DNA of 64,000 nt, from NCBI GenBank assembly GCA_934771475.1, contig CAKVMD010000001.1, forward strand, positions 137,597 to 201,596, given 5' to 3'. This DNA is from an uncultured Clostridia bacterium (GTDB lineage Bacteria; Bacillota; Clostridia; Christensenellales; UBA1242). Positions 34,870-47,900 of the stretch are shown here, piece by piece. The notes beneath the pieces were generated by a model, which was not told the origin of the DNA, searched no databases, and saw only the letters and a list, made by a program, of their open reading frames with translations. Position numbers and translations under genes: made by a program. Position 1 is the first letter of the stretch. Each line of letters opens with the position of its first letter.

Positions 34870-37800
34870 TTATTCATCGAAATCGCCGAAGTCATCGAAA
34901 ATATCAAGATTGTCAAGGTTGTCATTCTTGGTGCTTTCTTCAAAAACTTCTTTGAAATCTTTGTCGTCTTCTTCTTGCTTGTTAGAAGATGTATCATTTA
35001 GCCCTTGTTCAAAATCGAAAATTCCTTCTTCAAGGTCTTTTTCGGTTTCCTGAGCCATTGTATTTGTTTGGTCTTGTTCGTCTTGGCTGAGTTCTCCAAG
35101 AGAAATCTCTTTATTACCCTCTGTCAAGATTTTAACATCAAGTCCAAGTGCTTGCAATTCCTTAATGAGAACCTTAAATGATTCTGGAATTCCCGGTTCA
35201 GCAATAGGCAAGCCCTTAATAATAGATTCGTAAGTTTTAAGACGTCCATTAAGGTCATCTGACTTAACTGTAAGCATTTCTTGAAGAATATGACTTGCGC
35301 CATAAGCTTCAAGAGCCCAAACTTCCATTTCACCAAATCTTTGACCACCAAAGAGTGATTTACCACCAAGTGGTTGTTGAGTGATGAGGGCGTATGGTCC
35401 AATAGAACGAGCATGGATTTTTGAGTCAACCATGTGTTCAAGTTTAAGCATGTATTTCATACCAACTGTTGAAAGTGTATCAAAAGGTTGTCCTGTTCGA
35501 CCATCGAAAAGTTGAACTTTACCATCTGGGCGGAAGTTGTTTTCAATCAAAAGTTGTTGAATTTCTTGGGCAGTAGCACCATCAAATGCTGGTGTTGCGA
35601 CTTTCCAACCAAGGCTCTTTGCGACAAGTCCGAGGTGAACTTCCATAAGTTGTCCCATATTCATACGAGATGGGATACCAAGAGGGCTAAGAACGATGTC
35701 AAGAGGTTGACCGTTTGGCATATATGGCATATCTGCTTCTGGAAGAACGATAGAAACACAACCTTTGTTTCCGTATCTTCCGCACATTTTATCGCCGACA
35801 GAGATTTTTCTCTTTTGAGCAACAGTTACTCTAACCATCATTGTAACGCCTGGTTCAAGGTCGTCTTTATTTTTCTTTGAGAACACTTGAACATCGACAA
35901 CGACACCACCCTTACCATGTTGAACACGGAGAGAAGTATCTCTAACATCTCTTGCCTTATCTCCAAAGATGGCTCTTAAAAGTCTTTCTTCTGGGGTAAG
36001 GTCTGTTTCTCCTTTTGGCGTAACCTTACCAACAAGGATATCATTTGGGCGAACTTCTGCGCCAATTCTTACGATACCATTTTCGTCAAGGTCTTTAAGT
36101 GCATCTTCACCAAGGTTTGGAATATCACGAGTGATGCATTCGTCTCCAAGTTTAGTAGTTCTGCATTTAATTTCGTGGTCATAAAGTGTGATTGAAGTGT
36201 AAACATCATCTTTAACGAGTCTTTCGTTAATGATGATAGCATCTTCGAAGTTTTGTCCTTCCCAGTTCATGTAACCGATAAGAACATTTCGTCCAACTGC
36301 AAGTTCGCCTTTATCAGTTGAATATCCGTCAGTAAGAACATCTCCCTCTTTAACCTCTTCGCCTTTTACAACACATGGTTTTTGGTTGAAGCAAACATCA
36401 TCGTTTGCCTTTGCGAATTTTGTAAGAGTATAAATGTCTTCTTGTCCATTTTCAGCAAGAACTCTGATTTCGTCTGCTGAAACATAACTTACTTTACCTG
36501 CGTGTTTTGCAAGGATAACCGCTCCACTATCGCGTGCAGCGATTGCTTCCATACCAGTTCCAACGATTGGAGCTTCTGATCTTAAAAGTGGAACAGCCTG
36601 GCGTTGCATGTTTGACCCCATAAGACAACGCTTAGCATCGTTATCGCCAACGAATGGAATAAGGCTGGTTGCAACAGATATGATTTGTCTTGGAGAGCAG
36701 TCAACATAGTCAACTTTCTTTGGAGAAACTTCTTCAATTCCCGCACCATGTCTGCAAGTGATACGCTTATTGATGAAGTGTCCTTCTTCGTCAAGAGGTT
36801 CAATAGCCTCAGCGATGTAACTATCATTTTCAACATCAGCCATTTTATAAACGATGTCTTTTGTTACAACTCCTCTTTCCTTATCTACAACTCTGTAAGG
36901 TGTTTCAAGGAAACCATAGTCGTTTACTCTTGCATAAGTTGCAAGTGTGTTTATAAGACCGATTGATTGACCTTCTGGTGTTTCAACTGGACAAATTCTT
37001 CCGTAGTGTGTGAAGTGAATATCGCGGATTTCAGGATCAGCCCTTTCCTTTTTAATACCTCCTGGTCCAATGGCCGAAACACGGCGTTTTTGGGTCAACC
37101 CAGAAAGAGGGTTCTTTTGATCCATAATTTGTGAAAGTTGTGATTGAGAGAAGAAATCTCTTAATGCTTTATTAACAGCCTTTGGATTCATGATTTGTGA
37201 AGGTGTAACCTCAACAAATTCTCTTCCTTGAAGTGTTTCTTTAACATTGATTGAAAGTTTTGTAACACCCTTTCTAAATGCATCGCAAGTAAGTTCTCCA
37301 ACAGTGGCAACGCGTTTGTTTGAAAGGTGCTCAATCTTGTCAATCGTTCCAATTCCTTCAAGGCAGTCAAGGTAGCAAGAAATTGTTGCCAAGATATCAT
37401 CCATTGTTAAGGTTGTGATAACAAGGTCTTTTGCGTGCTCTTTGATTGCTTCAATTCTCTTTTCCTTTGTTTTGTTTTCTTTGAGAATTTGAGTGAGAAC
37501 TGGATAATAAACATCCTCGTAAATTCCGTATTCTTCTGCATTGCATGGGAATACTTCGCTTAAAGTAACTCTTGCGTTACCTCTCATGAGATGGCGTTTG
37601 CCATTGATTTGAACCCAAACTTCGTTTACGCCTGCATTTTGAACTTTCTTTGCACTTTCAGGTGTAAACTCCTCACCTGCTTTAACAAGAAGTTCATCGT
37701 CAACTATAATGTTGTCAGCATTGATAAGACCGACAAGTCTTTCTTTAAGTCCAAGTTTCTTATTGAATTTGTATCTACCAACTCTTGAAAGATTGTAGTA

Positions 37801-38586
37801 AGCGTCTGTGAAGAAAGATACATTCAAGAAACTTCTTGTGCTTTCAGCCGAAGGAACATCGCTTGGACGAGTTTTTCTTGAAAATTCGATAAGTGCTTCT
37901 TCTTGTGTGGTTTGAGTTTCTCTATCAAGAACATTCTTAATGTAACGATTGTTTCCAAAAAGTTTTAAAATTTCTTCATTTGTGAAACCAAAACATTTAA
38001 GGAAAAGTCCAAGACTGATTTTATTCTTTCTTTCAAGAACGATTTTGAGGTTTTCATTTGCCCCTTGTTCAATTTCAATCCATGCACCATGAACTGGAAT
38101 CATTTGTGCGCGAAGTGTTGCGTTGTTGTCTTTGTCCCTAGACATATAAACGCTTGGTGCACGAACAATTTGGTTAATTACAACTCTTTCAATTCCGTTA
38201 TAGATGAAAGAGCCTTGTTCTGTCATCATAGGAACATCACCCATGAAGACCTCTTGCTCAACCGCTTGTCCAGTTTCTTCTACAACAAAACGAGCCTTTA
38301 CTTTCAAAGGTGCCGAGTATGTTGCTCCTCTACGCTTGCATTCTTTAATATCATATTTTGGTTCTGCAAAAGGAAGAATTTCTGTGATATAAAGTTTTGC
38401 TTTGCCAGAGTAGTCTGTTATAGGGAAGAATTCATCAAGAACTTTTTGAATACCCTTGGTGAGAAAATCCTTATATGACTTCTTTTGAATTTCAAGAAGT
38501 GGTGGAACTTTGATAAGTTCCTCGCAATGACCGAAAGTATATCTTTCTGTTTTTCCTTGCTTGATTTTTTTGACATTTACAGACAT
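34870..38586 (-). CDS. rpoB: RNA polymerase beta subunit
   Basis: 1,238 residues. The rifampicin-pocket region SQLSQIMDQKNPLSGLTQKRRVSAIGPGG is present (near 510-540, given here by its first residues), as are GRICPVETPEGQSIGLINTLA and the C-terminal FGGQRFGEMEVWALEAYGA. The last 70 residues are a long, very acidic low-complexity tail (QDQTNTM to DFGDFDE) beyond the usual end, a plausible lineage extension. AAGGAGAAG precedes the ATG. It is transcribed from its own promoter behind a leader with a terminator hairpin, and is not preceded by rplJ-rplL as in most bacteria; the gene upstream on this strand is the giant lipoprotein. Confidence 0.99.
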   Translation of the reverse strand: MSVNVKKIKQGKTERYTFGHCEELIKVPPLLEIQKKSYKDFLTKGIQKVLDEFFPITDYSGKAKLYITEILPFAEPKYDIKECKRRGATYSAPLKVKARFVVEETGQAVEQEVFMGDVPMMTEQGSFIYNGIERVVINQIVRAPSVYMSRDKDNNATLRAQMIPVHGAWIEIEQGANENLKIVLERKNKISLGLFLKCFGFTNEEILKLFGNNRYIKNVLDRETQTTQEEALIEFSRKTRPSDVPSAESTRSFLNVSFFTDAYYNLSRVGRYKFNKKLGLKERLVGLINADNIIVDDELLVKAGEEFTPESAKKVQNAGVNEVWVQINGKRHLMRGNARVTLSEVFPCNAEEYGIYEDVYYPVLTQILKENKTKEKRIEAIKEHAKDLVITTLTMDDILATISCYLDCLEGIGTIDKIEHLSNKRVATVGELTCDAFRKGVTKLSINVKETLQGREFVEVTPSQIMNPKAVNKALRDFFSQSQLSQIMDQKNPLSGLTQKRRVSAIGPGGIKKERADPEIRDIHFTHYGRICPVETPEGQSIGLINTLATYARVNDYGFLETPYRVVDKERGVVTKDIVYKMADVENDSYIAEAIEPLDEEGHFINKRITCRHGAGIEEVSPKKVDYVDCSPRQIISVATSLIPFVGDNDAKRCLMGSNMQRQAVPLLRSEAPIVGTGMEAIAARDSGAVILAKHAGKVSYVSADEIRVLAENGQEDIYTLTKFAKANDDVCFNQKPCVVKGEEVKEGDVLTDGYSTDKGELAVGRNVLIGYMNWEGQNFEDAIIINERLVKDDVYTSITLYDHEIKCRTTKLGDECITRDIPNLGEDALKDLDENGIVRIGAEVRPNDILVGKVTPKGETDLTPEERLLRAIFGDKARDVRDTSLRVQHGKGGVVVDVQVFSKKNKDDLEPGVTMMVRVTVAQKRKISVGDKMCGRYGNKGCVSIVLPEADMPYMPNGQPLDIVLSPLGIPSRMNMGQLMEVHLGLVAKSLGWKVATPAFDGATAQEIQQLLIENNFRPDGKVQLFDGRTGQPFDTLSTVGMKYMLKLEHMVDSKIHARSIGPYALITQQPLGGKSLFGGQRFGEMEVWALEAYGASHILQEMLTVKSDDLNGRLKTYESIIKGLPIAEPGIPESFKVLIKELQALGLDVKILTEGNKEISLGELSQDEQDQTNTMAQETEKDLEEGIFDFEQGLNDTSSNKQEEDDKDFKEVFEESTKNDNLDNLDIFDDFGDFDE

Positions 38587-38621
38587 TTGCTTCTCCTTAT
38601 TTATTATCTTCTGCTAAAAGT

Positions 38622-38668
38622 AAAAAAAGGACTATGGCACACAAAAAATGCCATAAAGCCCCTTTTTT
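38622..38668 (-). terminator. Terminator hairpin in the rpoB leader (possible attenuator)
   Basis: On the minus strand, AAAAAGGGGCTTTATGGCA pairs with TGCCATAGTCC plus seven T, around a nine-base loop, with a small internal bulge. The T-run lies about 36 bases before the rpoB ATG, so it would stop transcripts from the leader unless bypassed. Confidence 0.75.
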
Positions 38669-38717
38669 ATTAAGTTAAAAAACTTCACACTTCGCCACAG
38701 TTGACATATTCATTGTA

Positions 38718-38747
38718 ATTATAGCAAAACAATTTGCATTTTGTCAA
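38718..38747 (-). promoter_or_regulatory. Promoter of rpoBC
   Basis: Consensus elements on the minus strand: TTGACA (38747-38742), 18-bp spacer, TATAAT (38723-38718). Start expected near 38711. Confidence 0.8.
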
Positions 38748-38893
38748 CCATTTTTTAGCAAATAATTCTAATAATATACTATAAAATTTCAAAATTTCCA
38801 AACATTTTAGAGCAATTTGCTAAATTTTCACAAAATTTTTATTTTTCTTGACTCAAAACATAATATAAAAATTTTAAAACAAATTTTATTGTC

Positions 38894-38930
38894 GGCAAAG
38901 GTAGAGGCGCGTATATAACGCCTCTTTGCC
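38894..38930 (-). terminator. Terminator of the giant lipoprotein gene
   Basis: Stem GGCAA...AGAGGCG / CGCCTCT-TTGCC with a bulge and a 9-base loop, 17 bases after the stop codon on the minus strand, followed by AT-rich sequence. Confidence 0.7.
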
Positions 38931-38946
38931 ACTTTTATTATAGTTT

Positions 38947-41900
38947 TTATTTGCCAAGTGTTGCTTTATTAAGCCATACAAGGTTTTCTGCTTTTTCTAT
39001 TGCAAGCGAAGTAAATGTATTCCAAGTATCGAAGTTCCAAACCTCGACAGGTTCTGAATTCCATGATGTACGAGCCGTTTCACTAAACACATCTACATAC
39101 GAGTTCTCATTGACACCAGTTTCACTCCCTTTTGAACGAGTAATATTATCGTAAACATTTCGTTCAGCATCGCGATACACTTTAAGTTGTTTGAAGTCGT
39201 TTACACTCGCTGTGCTGTTACCATCAAGTCTAAGTCTAAGGTTCTCATTTTCGTTAGTGTTTTTAATCCTTTTCAGCAATGTAGTCGAATCACTCGAACT
39301 AAACATCCATGTCTCTGAGGAGGTTTCATTTGTAAAGCCAACCTCTCTCACTATATCCTTTACTCGAATTACCTGGAGGTCAGGTTTTTTGTAAAACAAG
39401 TTATTGCCATACACATATCTATTAATAAACAAGTTATACATTATGTCGCGCTTACCTTCCAAAGTAATAGTATCGTCATCAATAGTTTCTTTACTACTCT
39501 TTGCACTTTGGCCATAATGGTTTACACGAAGTTCTATATTTGCATCTTTGGTTTTTGTTCTAAATCCTATATAAGAACCTTGCTCTACATATTTCCCACT
39601 ATCAGTCCCAAAATAGTAAACATTTGTTGCGGTAACGCTAGTGTCAGTGGCAGTGCCAGTGCCAGGATGTTCATCAACTGTAAACTGAACCGTCTTACCG
39701 CTTGGTGTCGTATAAGCCCCATCCCCATAGTCTGTCAAATCACCGATTGCGCGGGAATCATAAATTTCAGCATCGATAATTGAAGATGTGTAGCAATAGG
39801 CAAGTTTAAGAGCATTACTGTTAAGTCCTACAAGCCCGCTTACATAGGCGATAGAATCAATTCCAGAAGTGCTAGTTCTTATTTTAATACTTGAATTGCA
39901 ATAAGAGTTTGTGATTGTTGTTGGAGCTTCTGTTTGTGCAATTATTCCACCCACGATTGGAGTAGCTGTTTGCCCAGCAACATTGATTGTGTCTGCGTTG
40001 ATAGCGCAAGAGTCCATTCCGAGTGAGGTCATAACTGTTCCAACTGCCCCACCCGCAAGTTGTCTTGCATAAACATCTGCGGTTGAAATGCAATCATATA
40101 TTCTTGATAATGATGCGCTCTCCGCCAAAACCGTTCCAACAAGTCCGCCCACAACTTGAATATAAGCTTCATTGTGGTTAAAATTATTGACATTTAATGT
40201 TTGATAAACAACTGCATTTTCAATGGTTCCACCTGCAAGTCTACCAGTAACACCACCAACAGCGTATGGCACTCTTGCAGTTACATCAAATATGTTATTG
40301 TCTGTTCCGTTATCCGAAACATAAGCGTGAGAAAGTGTTCCTACAACCTCGCCAGCAATAAGACCTGCATAAAGGTTTGATTTAATTGTTGCCGAAGTCT
40401 TTACATCAAGATATGTATAGTTTATGTAAGCATCTCTGCCGACACCACCATATACAAAGCCCGCTTTGCCTCCAACAACAGAATCAACCTTGACACTTCT
40501 TGCGTTATAAAGTGTTCCTGTGCCGAGGAAACCAGCAATAGAGCCAGCATAAGAGAAGAATCTCTCATTTGTTGATGTCTGATTATAAACGGTTTGGTCA
40601 GAGGCAATATAAGCACTTGAAGCACTCATTTCGCTGTAAACATCGGTTATTTCATAAGAGATTATAGCCTTGCCGACAATACCGCCAACAAAGTTTGAAC
40701 CTAAAACGGTACAGCCATTTGCAGAATATGGTTTGACTGTTATTCCATGCAATTCACCATATCTCAAAACACCTGCAACACCGCCAACGCTTGTGGTTTC
40801 GCTGAAATTCATTCTTTCAATTTCTAGGTTAAGGTTCTTAATAGAACCGCGTCTCATTTGAGAATATCCAACCCCAGCAAACAACCCCGCACTGGCAAGC
40901 GCTTTGTTAGATTCAAGGCTTATGTTTGAAACGGTCATCCCGTTTCCTTCCATAGAGCCCGCAAAAGTTACTGTATAAAGATTTGAAAGCCCTTCGTAAG
41001 AAGTATAATCAATATCGCTTACAAGTCTGAAATTAGAAATGTTCAGCCCCGACCTAGATGTTGAAGAAAGGATCTCATCCTCCATAGTCTTTGCATTATA
41101 AATAAGTCTTGGATTATGGATAGAACCGCGTTCTGGACAATCTTCTTGGTCAGTATAATAATAAGTTATATCACCCGTCTCTTCATTTACAACAGCAGTA
41201 TCAAATATTCTGCGAGATAATGTTTGCGTGCTAGGATTAACAAGTTCAAGTCTACCTTTTGCAAAATCAATATAACAGTCTGTAATTTCTCCAATAAAGA
41301 CAAGTTTGCCTTTGATTGCTTCTTCACTAGCAACAGTGTCTCCACCGGTAACTTTATACTCTACAAAATCACTGCTTGTTGCTCCGTTTGGGAAGAACCA
41401 AACTGAACTATTTTCCATGGATTGTTTGTGTGCATATTCGCTGAATTTGCTGTTTGAAGTAGGGTCAAAGTTTTCAACTGTTAACGCTTCAACTCCGTCA
41501 AAGTTTAAGTATTTAAGGTCAACATTAATCTTTTTACCCGCATCACTCAAATAGTAGCAATTAGCGAAACTTCCCGTTTTATCTTCCAGTTTGTTTGTTT
41601 CAGCAAAACCAGACGAAGAGTCTCGATTGCTTGGAAGGAGAGAAACTGAATAACTATTTCTTATTTGTCCGCCATTTTGTCCGACAAAGCCTGAAATTTT
41701 GTATCCCATTCCGCCCTCTGTTGAAACAATGCCTTTAAGATTAATATCAGTATAGCAGTCGCTTATTGAGCCAGAGTTTTGATAAACAAAACCAGACGCT
41801 GAGTAAGGCGAAGAAATAATTGAGGTTTTGTCAACGCCCATACTTCCTTCTGTATATTTTATTTCAGAAGAAATCACGCTTGTTGCACTTTGTTTTCCTC

Positions 41901-44900
41901 TAACAAAACTTGTAAGAATTTGTCCAGTTTCTCTGTTTATTACGCTTATTCCGGCAACCGCGCCAGTCTTAGAAAGAACATTTGTGATAACGCCCTCTTT
42001 GAAAGCACAGCCCGAAATCTTTCCATCGTTGGCTCCTGTTATTCCACCGATGTTGAATGGTGCTTGAACATTACATTTTGCAGTTGAATTTGTAATAAAT
42101 CCTCTGTTGCTTCCAGCAATTAATCCAATGTAACTGTCAGCGGTAAGGCTTGCACTTGCATTTGGTGCATACACAGAAAGATAACTATCACCTTGTGTTT
42201 CAACTTTGCAGTTTGTGATTGAACCCGCGTTATCTGCAACCACTCCTCCAAATGTGAAACTAGAAGCGGTAGTTTCAAAATATGTTAAGCGAGTTACAAA
42301 GTTCGAGGATTTCCCAATTCCGTTTGCTCTAAGGTCTGCACTTGTGTCCTCTGACTGATAAGAAATTGTAAGATTTTTAATAATACTTCCGCTTGCAAGG
42401 CTTGCAAATGGAGCAATCATTGAAGCATCGCCAACATCATATTTGCCATTTTTGAAAATAAGTGAAAGCCCATTTCCGTCAAGAGATGCAAACTTGGTTG
42501 TAATTGGAGAGAATGCAGGAACTATTTCTCCTGTTTCAACAATAGTTTCTTCCTCGTTTGGAATATAGATGTTGTTAAGAAGAATGTAGTATCCACCCTC
42601 TTGCATTTTCAACAAATCTCTGTATTCAAAAATTGGAATAGGTGATTGATCACTTGAAGAAGTATAAACATTTAAAGCAAATTTTGTTTGCACTAAATAC
42701 TTATCAATTACAATGCCGTCTGTATATCCGCCACCAGATTTAGCGTTATACACACCGTTTTTCACCTCAAATTCGCCCGAGTAAGTAATGTAATAGCCCT
42801 TCTCAATAGGTTCATGAGTTTTAATTGGAGTGAGTTTATAGTTTTTATATTTAAAGTAATAGTTATGCGCTTCGTCAGAGGAAAGAGTAATTTCCAATCC
42901 ATTATCTTGCGTTTTTCCGCTTTCAGGCGCAGAACCAGAGGTGTTTAAATTGGTTTTTGCAACCCAAACACCGTTTTTCACCATGCTATCCATGAAAGAC
43001 TTGACTTTTGAAGCAATTTCGACATCATTTGCATCAAATTCAACATAGTCATAAAGGTCAACTTCAAATTTGAGTGCCGAACCAATTTGTACATTGATTA
43101 TGCCATCTCCCATTCCAGCAATAACATCTTTATCTTTATCCTTTGAGCCATTGAATGTAACTACATATTCTTGAACTTGCACTTTCATATTGTCGACAAA
43201 TTCGACTCTGTCTTCATCATTTGTGCGCAATGTAACGTCGAATACATAAGAACCAGTAGAGGCATAACTTACTTTATTTGAAGTTATTTTTAAATAATAT
43301 ACGCTTCCACGCTTTTCAATTATTCCAAGGTCGGTGTTACTTGAAGTAAGAGTTACAAGGTCTTTATCATAACCGTATGTATCTATATCAAGTTTATATT
43401 CAAGTCCTCTTGCAACTGCAAAATGATCTACGTCCACTTCCTTGTCTGCAATGCTTACTTTTGCATAATATGGAAGTTTAACAGTAAGAGGTTTTGTTAC
43501 AGGCTCAATGGCCTCCTCGCCATCTTTAAATACACGCACGACAACTGTTGAAACGGTGTCATTGTCAACATTTTCTGTGCTAAAAATGTAATTGATGTAA
43601 ATAGAGCCATTAAATTTTTCATACTTGTTTTTATTGTCTTCGCAAGTTGAATACAAATTAACAATCTCTTCTTTTGTCAGTTTGAGACCTTTGTTTGTAC
43701 GCGAACCTATGATTTGGGTATCGTCAAAAATTGAATCCCCACCATCCGTGCTTGATTTTCTGGCAGACAAGCCAAACACAGCAGAAGAGTTACCAGCCAA
43801 GTAATTTGAATCAGCATTTTCCACTAAAATGTAATCAAATTCCCCGTCTATTGGTGCCATAGTGATTGCTAAATGCCCCATTTGACCTGGCTTTATTATC
43901 TCACTTGCCGAAGAAGTGCTTTCATCATTATAGTTTGTAATGCTAATAGTCCTTACACTTGTTTTTTCAAGAGTAACTGGCAAAGGAAGTTTAATTTGGT
44001 AGTTTGTTTTTGTGCTAAATGTGAATGTATAGGTTTGATATATGTCCTTTTCCGCTCTATTTTTGAATACTTCTGATTCAGTATTAACGCTTATTTCAAG
44101 CAAATAGTTAAAGGTGTAAACATTGTTTTTCTGGTCAGCGTTTGGATTTTGACATTGCCATTCGACATTAAATAGGTAATCAGTTATTGATTTTTCATCT
44201 TTATCTAAGCCTTCACTATCATGCTTAACGACTTGAATTAAAGATTTATTTTTATCAAAAATTTCAAGAACGATGTCTTCATCGCTGGCAGTTGTGGCAA
44301 TAGTGATAGTGTCATTTATTTTGGTGCTAGAATAGAAAGTAACTTCATCAAACACAGTATTGTTGATACTTATAGCACCCTTAGTATATTTTGCTGTTAC
44401 AGACGAAAGCGTTTTGTTTACTTTGCCTATGTATTCATACTGGCTGTTTCCCTCGGTAACAGCAAATTTTAAGATAGGAGAAATTTCCAGAGTATAAGTT
44501 ACATTTTCGCTAATACCACTCCCCTTGGAAATAGTGATTTGATTGCCTACTATTTCTATATTAACTATGTTATTAGCAGATGTGCTGGTTTCATTATTTC
44601 CAGTTGGTGGGGTGTCGGTTTCAACCACAACTTGTGCAGTTACAGCGTCAGTTGATTCGAGAGCAATCTTAACATTACTTAACATACCCTCGCCATTTTT
44701 GTCAAATGAAACCGATTGCTCATCATTATCATTTGGAGCATATTGTAGTCTATAATCTGGCAAAACGAAAAGGTTTGTAAGATTGTTTGCAATAATAGAA
44801 ATTTCGCTCTTGTCAATTTTTGTGCTTTCATTTGATTGCGTTGGATAAACAATCGACTCGCTTAATAGTGAATTGAAATAATTTACAACATAGATGTAAA

Positions 44901-47900
44901 TTTTAAGTTCATTTGCCTCGTTTAGAATACTGGTTGCTGTTATTGTTGCAACGCCAGTCCCCTTTATGGTAATAGTGCCATTTCGGTCGATTGTCAAAAC
45001 TTCGGGCGTACTGCTTGCCAGCGTCAACTCACCAAGTGCCTTTACTGGATAAAACTTATGGCTTTGTGGAAGTGTGTTTAATTTACTGTTAAGTTCTTTC
45101 TGAACTTCACTTCTGTTCACTCCCTCGGCAACCGAAGAAATATCAAAGTAATAAGCGTAAAATGCATTGTTTTTTACATTTTTGCCATCAGCGCTTTTAT
45201 AGGTCATTTGGTTGTTAATCGTTTTATCGCCAATGCCATAATTTACTGAAATTTTACTTATGTCAAGAGTAAAGTAAACACTTTGATATTGTTGGTTTGT
45301 TGTTTCGGTGTTTTCCTTTCCTACAACAATGTAATCACCAAAATATTGATTTTTTGTCGTAGCGACAATCTCCCTTTTACCGTCGTTTGTAGCTATTTTC
45401 TCCCTTGTAAGGAATGTAATAAATGCTTTGGCACTTAAAGCTGCATCATCATTAAAGAATGTTGTGTTTGTAGATTGACCAAACATGATACGATTGTAGT
45501 TTATTTTAAAACTTTCAAAGGTCGCGTCATTATTATTTTCGCTTGAAAGAGGTAAACTTGTCCTATCAACAATAATCATAGACGCTTCTTTGCCAATCTC
45601 TCCATTTTCAACCGCTTGCAATGCGTATGCCGAATAACCGGAGTCTGCCGAAGTGTGGTTTGCAATTCCAGCGACATTGCCATCACTTCTTAAAAACATT
45701 CTCGAAGTTACGCCGACCAGTGTAGAACCAATATTGTTTGAATTTCCTGCAATACCACCAATTTCATCCCTAGAAGTTTGCGCGGAATCTCCTTCATAAC
45801 CATTTGCTATGATTTGACCTCCAACAACAAGCCCTTTCCCAGCCTCAAATTGGACATCATTGCCTTCCCAGTCCGTTATTGAAGCATCATAAGTCGCAAA
45901 AGTAACAAATTCTATTTGATTTTTTGCTTGGTCTTTTGTCGCAACACACCCCGTGATAAGACCACTAAGGTCATTCACTCCTGCTACACCACCAACCTTA
46001 AATTGTGAAGCCGAGTAAGTTGTAGTAGTACCACTTATCGTTTTATATTTTACAGCGTTTAAGTTTGCATAAGCAAAATAGTTTGTATAGCCTATAAATG
46101 TTGTATCTTTTTCTGCTTCTACCTTTTGAATTTTTCCACTGTTGCGCCCAGCAACACCACCAAATTCAATAACGCCTCCCAAGTATTCACTGCCCGTTTT
46201 CTCATCATATCCTACCACTTCGAAATTATCTATGGTGGCAACCGTTTTATATGAGTTATAAGGACTAACGCCTTTGTTTGTTAGAGAAACAAATGAATAA
46301 TCTTGAATAATAGTTCCGTTGTTATGTCCAACTACGCCACCGATGTATCCTGAATACATGTGTACAGAAGATTTTGAAAGGTTAACAGCGATATTTCTAA
46401 GAGCGCCATTATTTTCGCCCGCAACAAGCCCGACACGGAGGGCCTTGTTCTGAGCGCCATCATCTTTGCTTCCAATATTAATTGCACCTGAGAAAGTAAT
46501 GTTTTCTATGTAGGCTTTACTTGCAATTTTAGCAAACATTCCGCCAAAATTGTACTCACCCTCAGACTCTACTTTTTCAATTCTTATACCAGTGATTTCA
46601 GCATACTGATTTGTTCCAACAATAGATCCTTTAAACTCTTGCATTGGGAAAATGTCAGAAATACTTGAAACATCAATAGTTGTGCCGAGTTTGTAGTGTG
46701 CATTGAAATCAAAGTTTACAAAGTCTTCTTCACTAGTTAAAGTGTAACGATTGTTTTCTGTACCGTTTTCAAATTGAACATCAATACAAATTTCTTGTCC
46801 AACCCTATCTGCACGCAAAATTCCATCTTCAAGCCAGTCTTCTGCGACTATGTAAAGTTTTGCTTTCATAACCTTGTCCACGCCACCAGCAATCTTAGCA
46901 AAGTCAGTGTTCGCTGATACCGTAAACATGAATTTATTGTCGCTTTCAACTCTTTCTACCTTAAACATTTCATAAGGAGTGTCATTAATAGAAATAGAAT
47001 TATTTTTGAAATATGCAACCAGCGTTGGGTTATTGGCAACCTTGCTGTTATCCGCAAATGCTACAACCGACGCCTCTTTTTTAAGAGCAGAAACGCTTAT
47101 TTCAGTTGTGGTTGTTGTGAGCGTAACATTTGATACTTCTTCATATCTAGTAAATCTAATGTTGATTGAATAAGAATATGTTTTTCCGTATTGAGTAACC
47201 CTTGCAAGTATGGTCTCTATTGCAGAGTTTGCGTTTTCAATATATTGATTTGCGGTGTAAGTCAATGTTCGCATATTGAAATAGCCATATTTTGTTTGAA
47301 TTATTGGGTTACTATCGTGTCCGTAATAAACATTTTTGTTATACTCCCAAGAGATATAACTTTCTTTAAACTTGTCTTCAATCCATGAAGGTTGAGTCTC
47401 GCCCTCATTTTTAGCGTAAAATAGATATGCGTCTTTATTGTTGACGGATGCAAGGAAAGAAACCATTCTCAAACTTTCATTTTGTGTGTTGTAATAAACA
47501 TTACAGTTTGTAGCCTCTTGGTCCTTGACATCAGTATTTGCGCTTTCAACATTCTTCTTAATGTTTAATTTATCAATATAGTTAAATGACACAAAGTGAA
47601 TTGTGAAAGTTTTTGTTTCCTCGACTTTTACAAAGTTTTCATCAATCTTATAGCCATAAACAGTAACAGTTAAATCTTCTGCTCCGTTATCCCCGCTTAA
47701 AAGTATGTCAAAAGATTTTTGCGATTTATTGATGTTAGAAAGGCTAATATTGCCCGAAGACATATCAACTTTTTCAACACTAAAATCATTAATTGCCTTT
47801 GAAGCAGGATTTTTGTTGGCTACAATTTGAATATCAAGTTTATCATTTGCCTTAGATACATCATTCTTGACGAAATATTTTATTCCGTCAACCTCTTCCA

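Larger units (their letters stand above)
38587..38946 (-). other. rpoBC leader and intergenic region after the giant gene
   Basis: 360 bp without a gene. In the direction of transcription it holds the terminator of the giant lipoprotein gene (38894-38930), an AT-rich stretch, the rpoBC promoter (38718-38747), and a leader of about 125 bases containing a terminator-like hairpin (38622-38668) before the rpoB ribosome-binding site. Confidence 0.75.
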
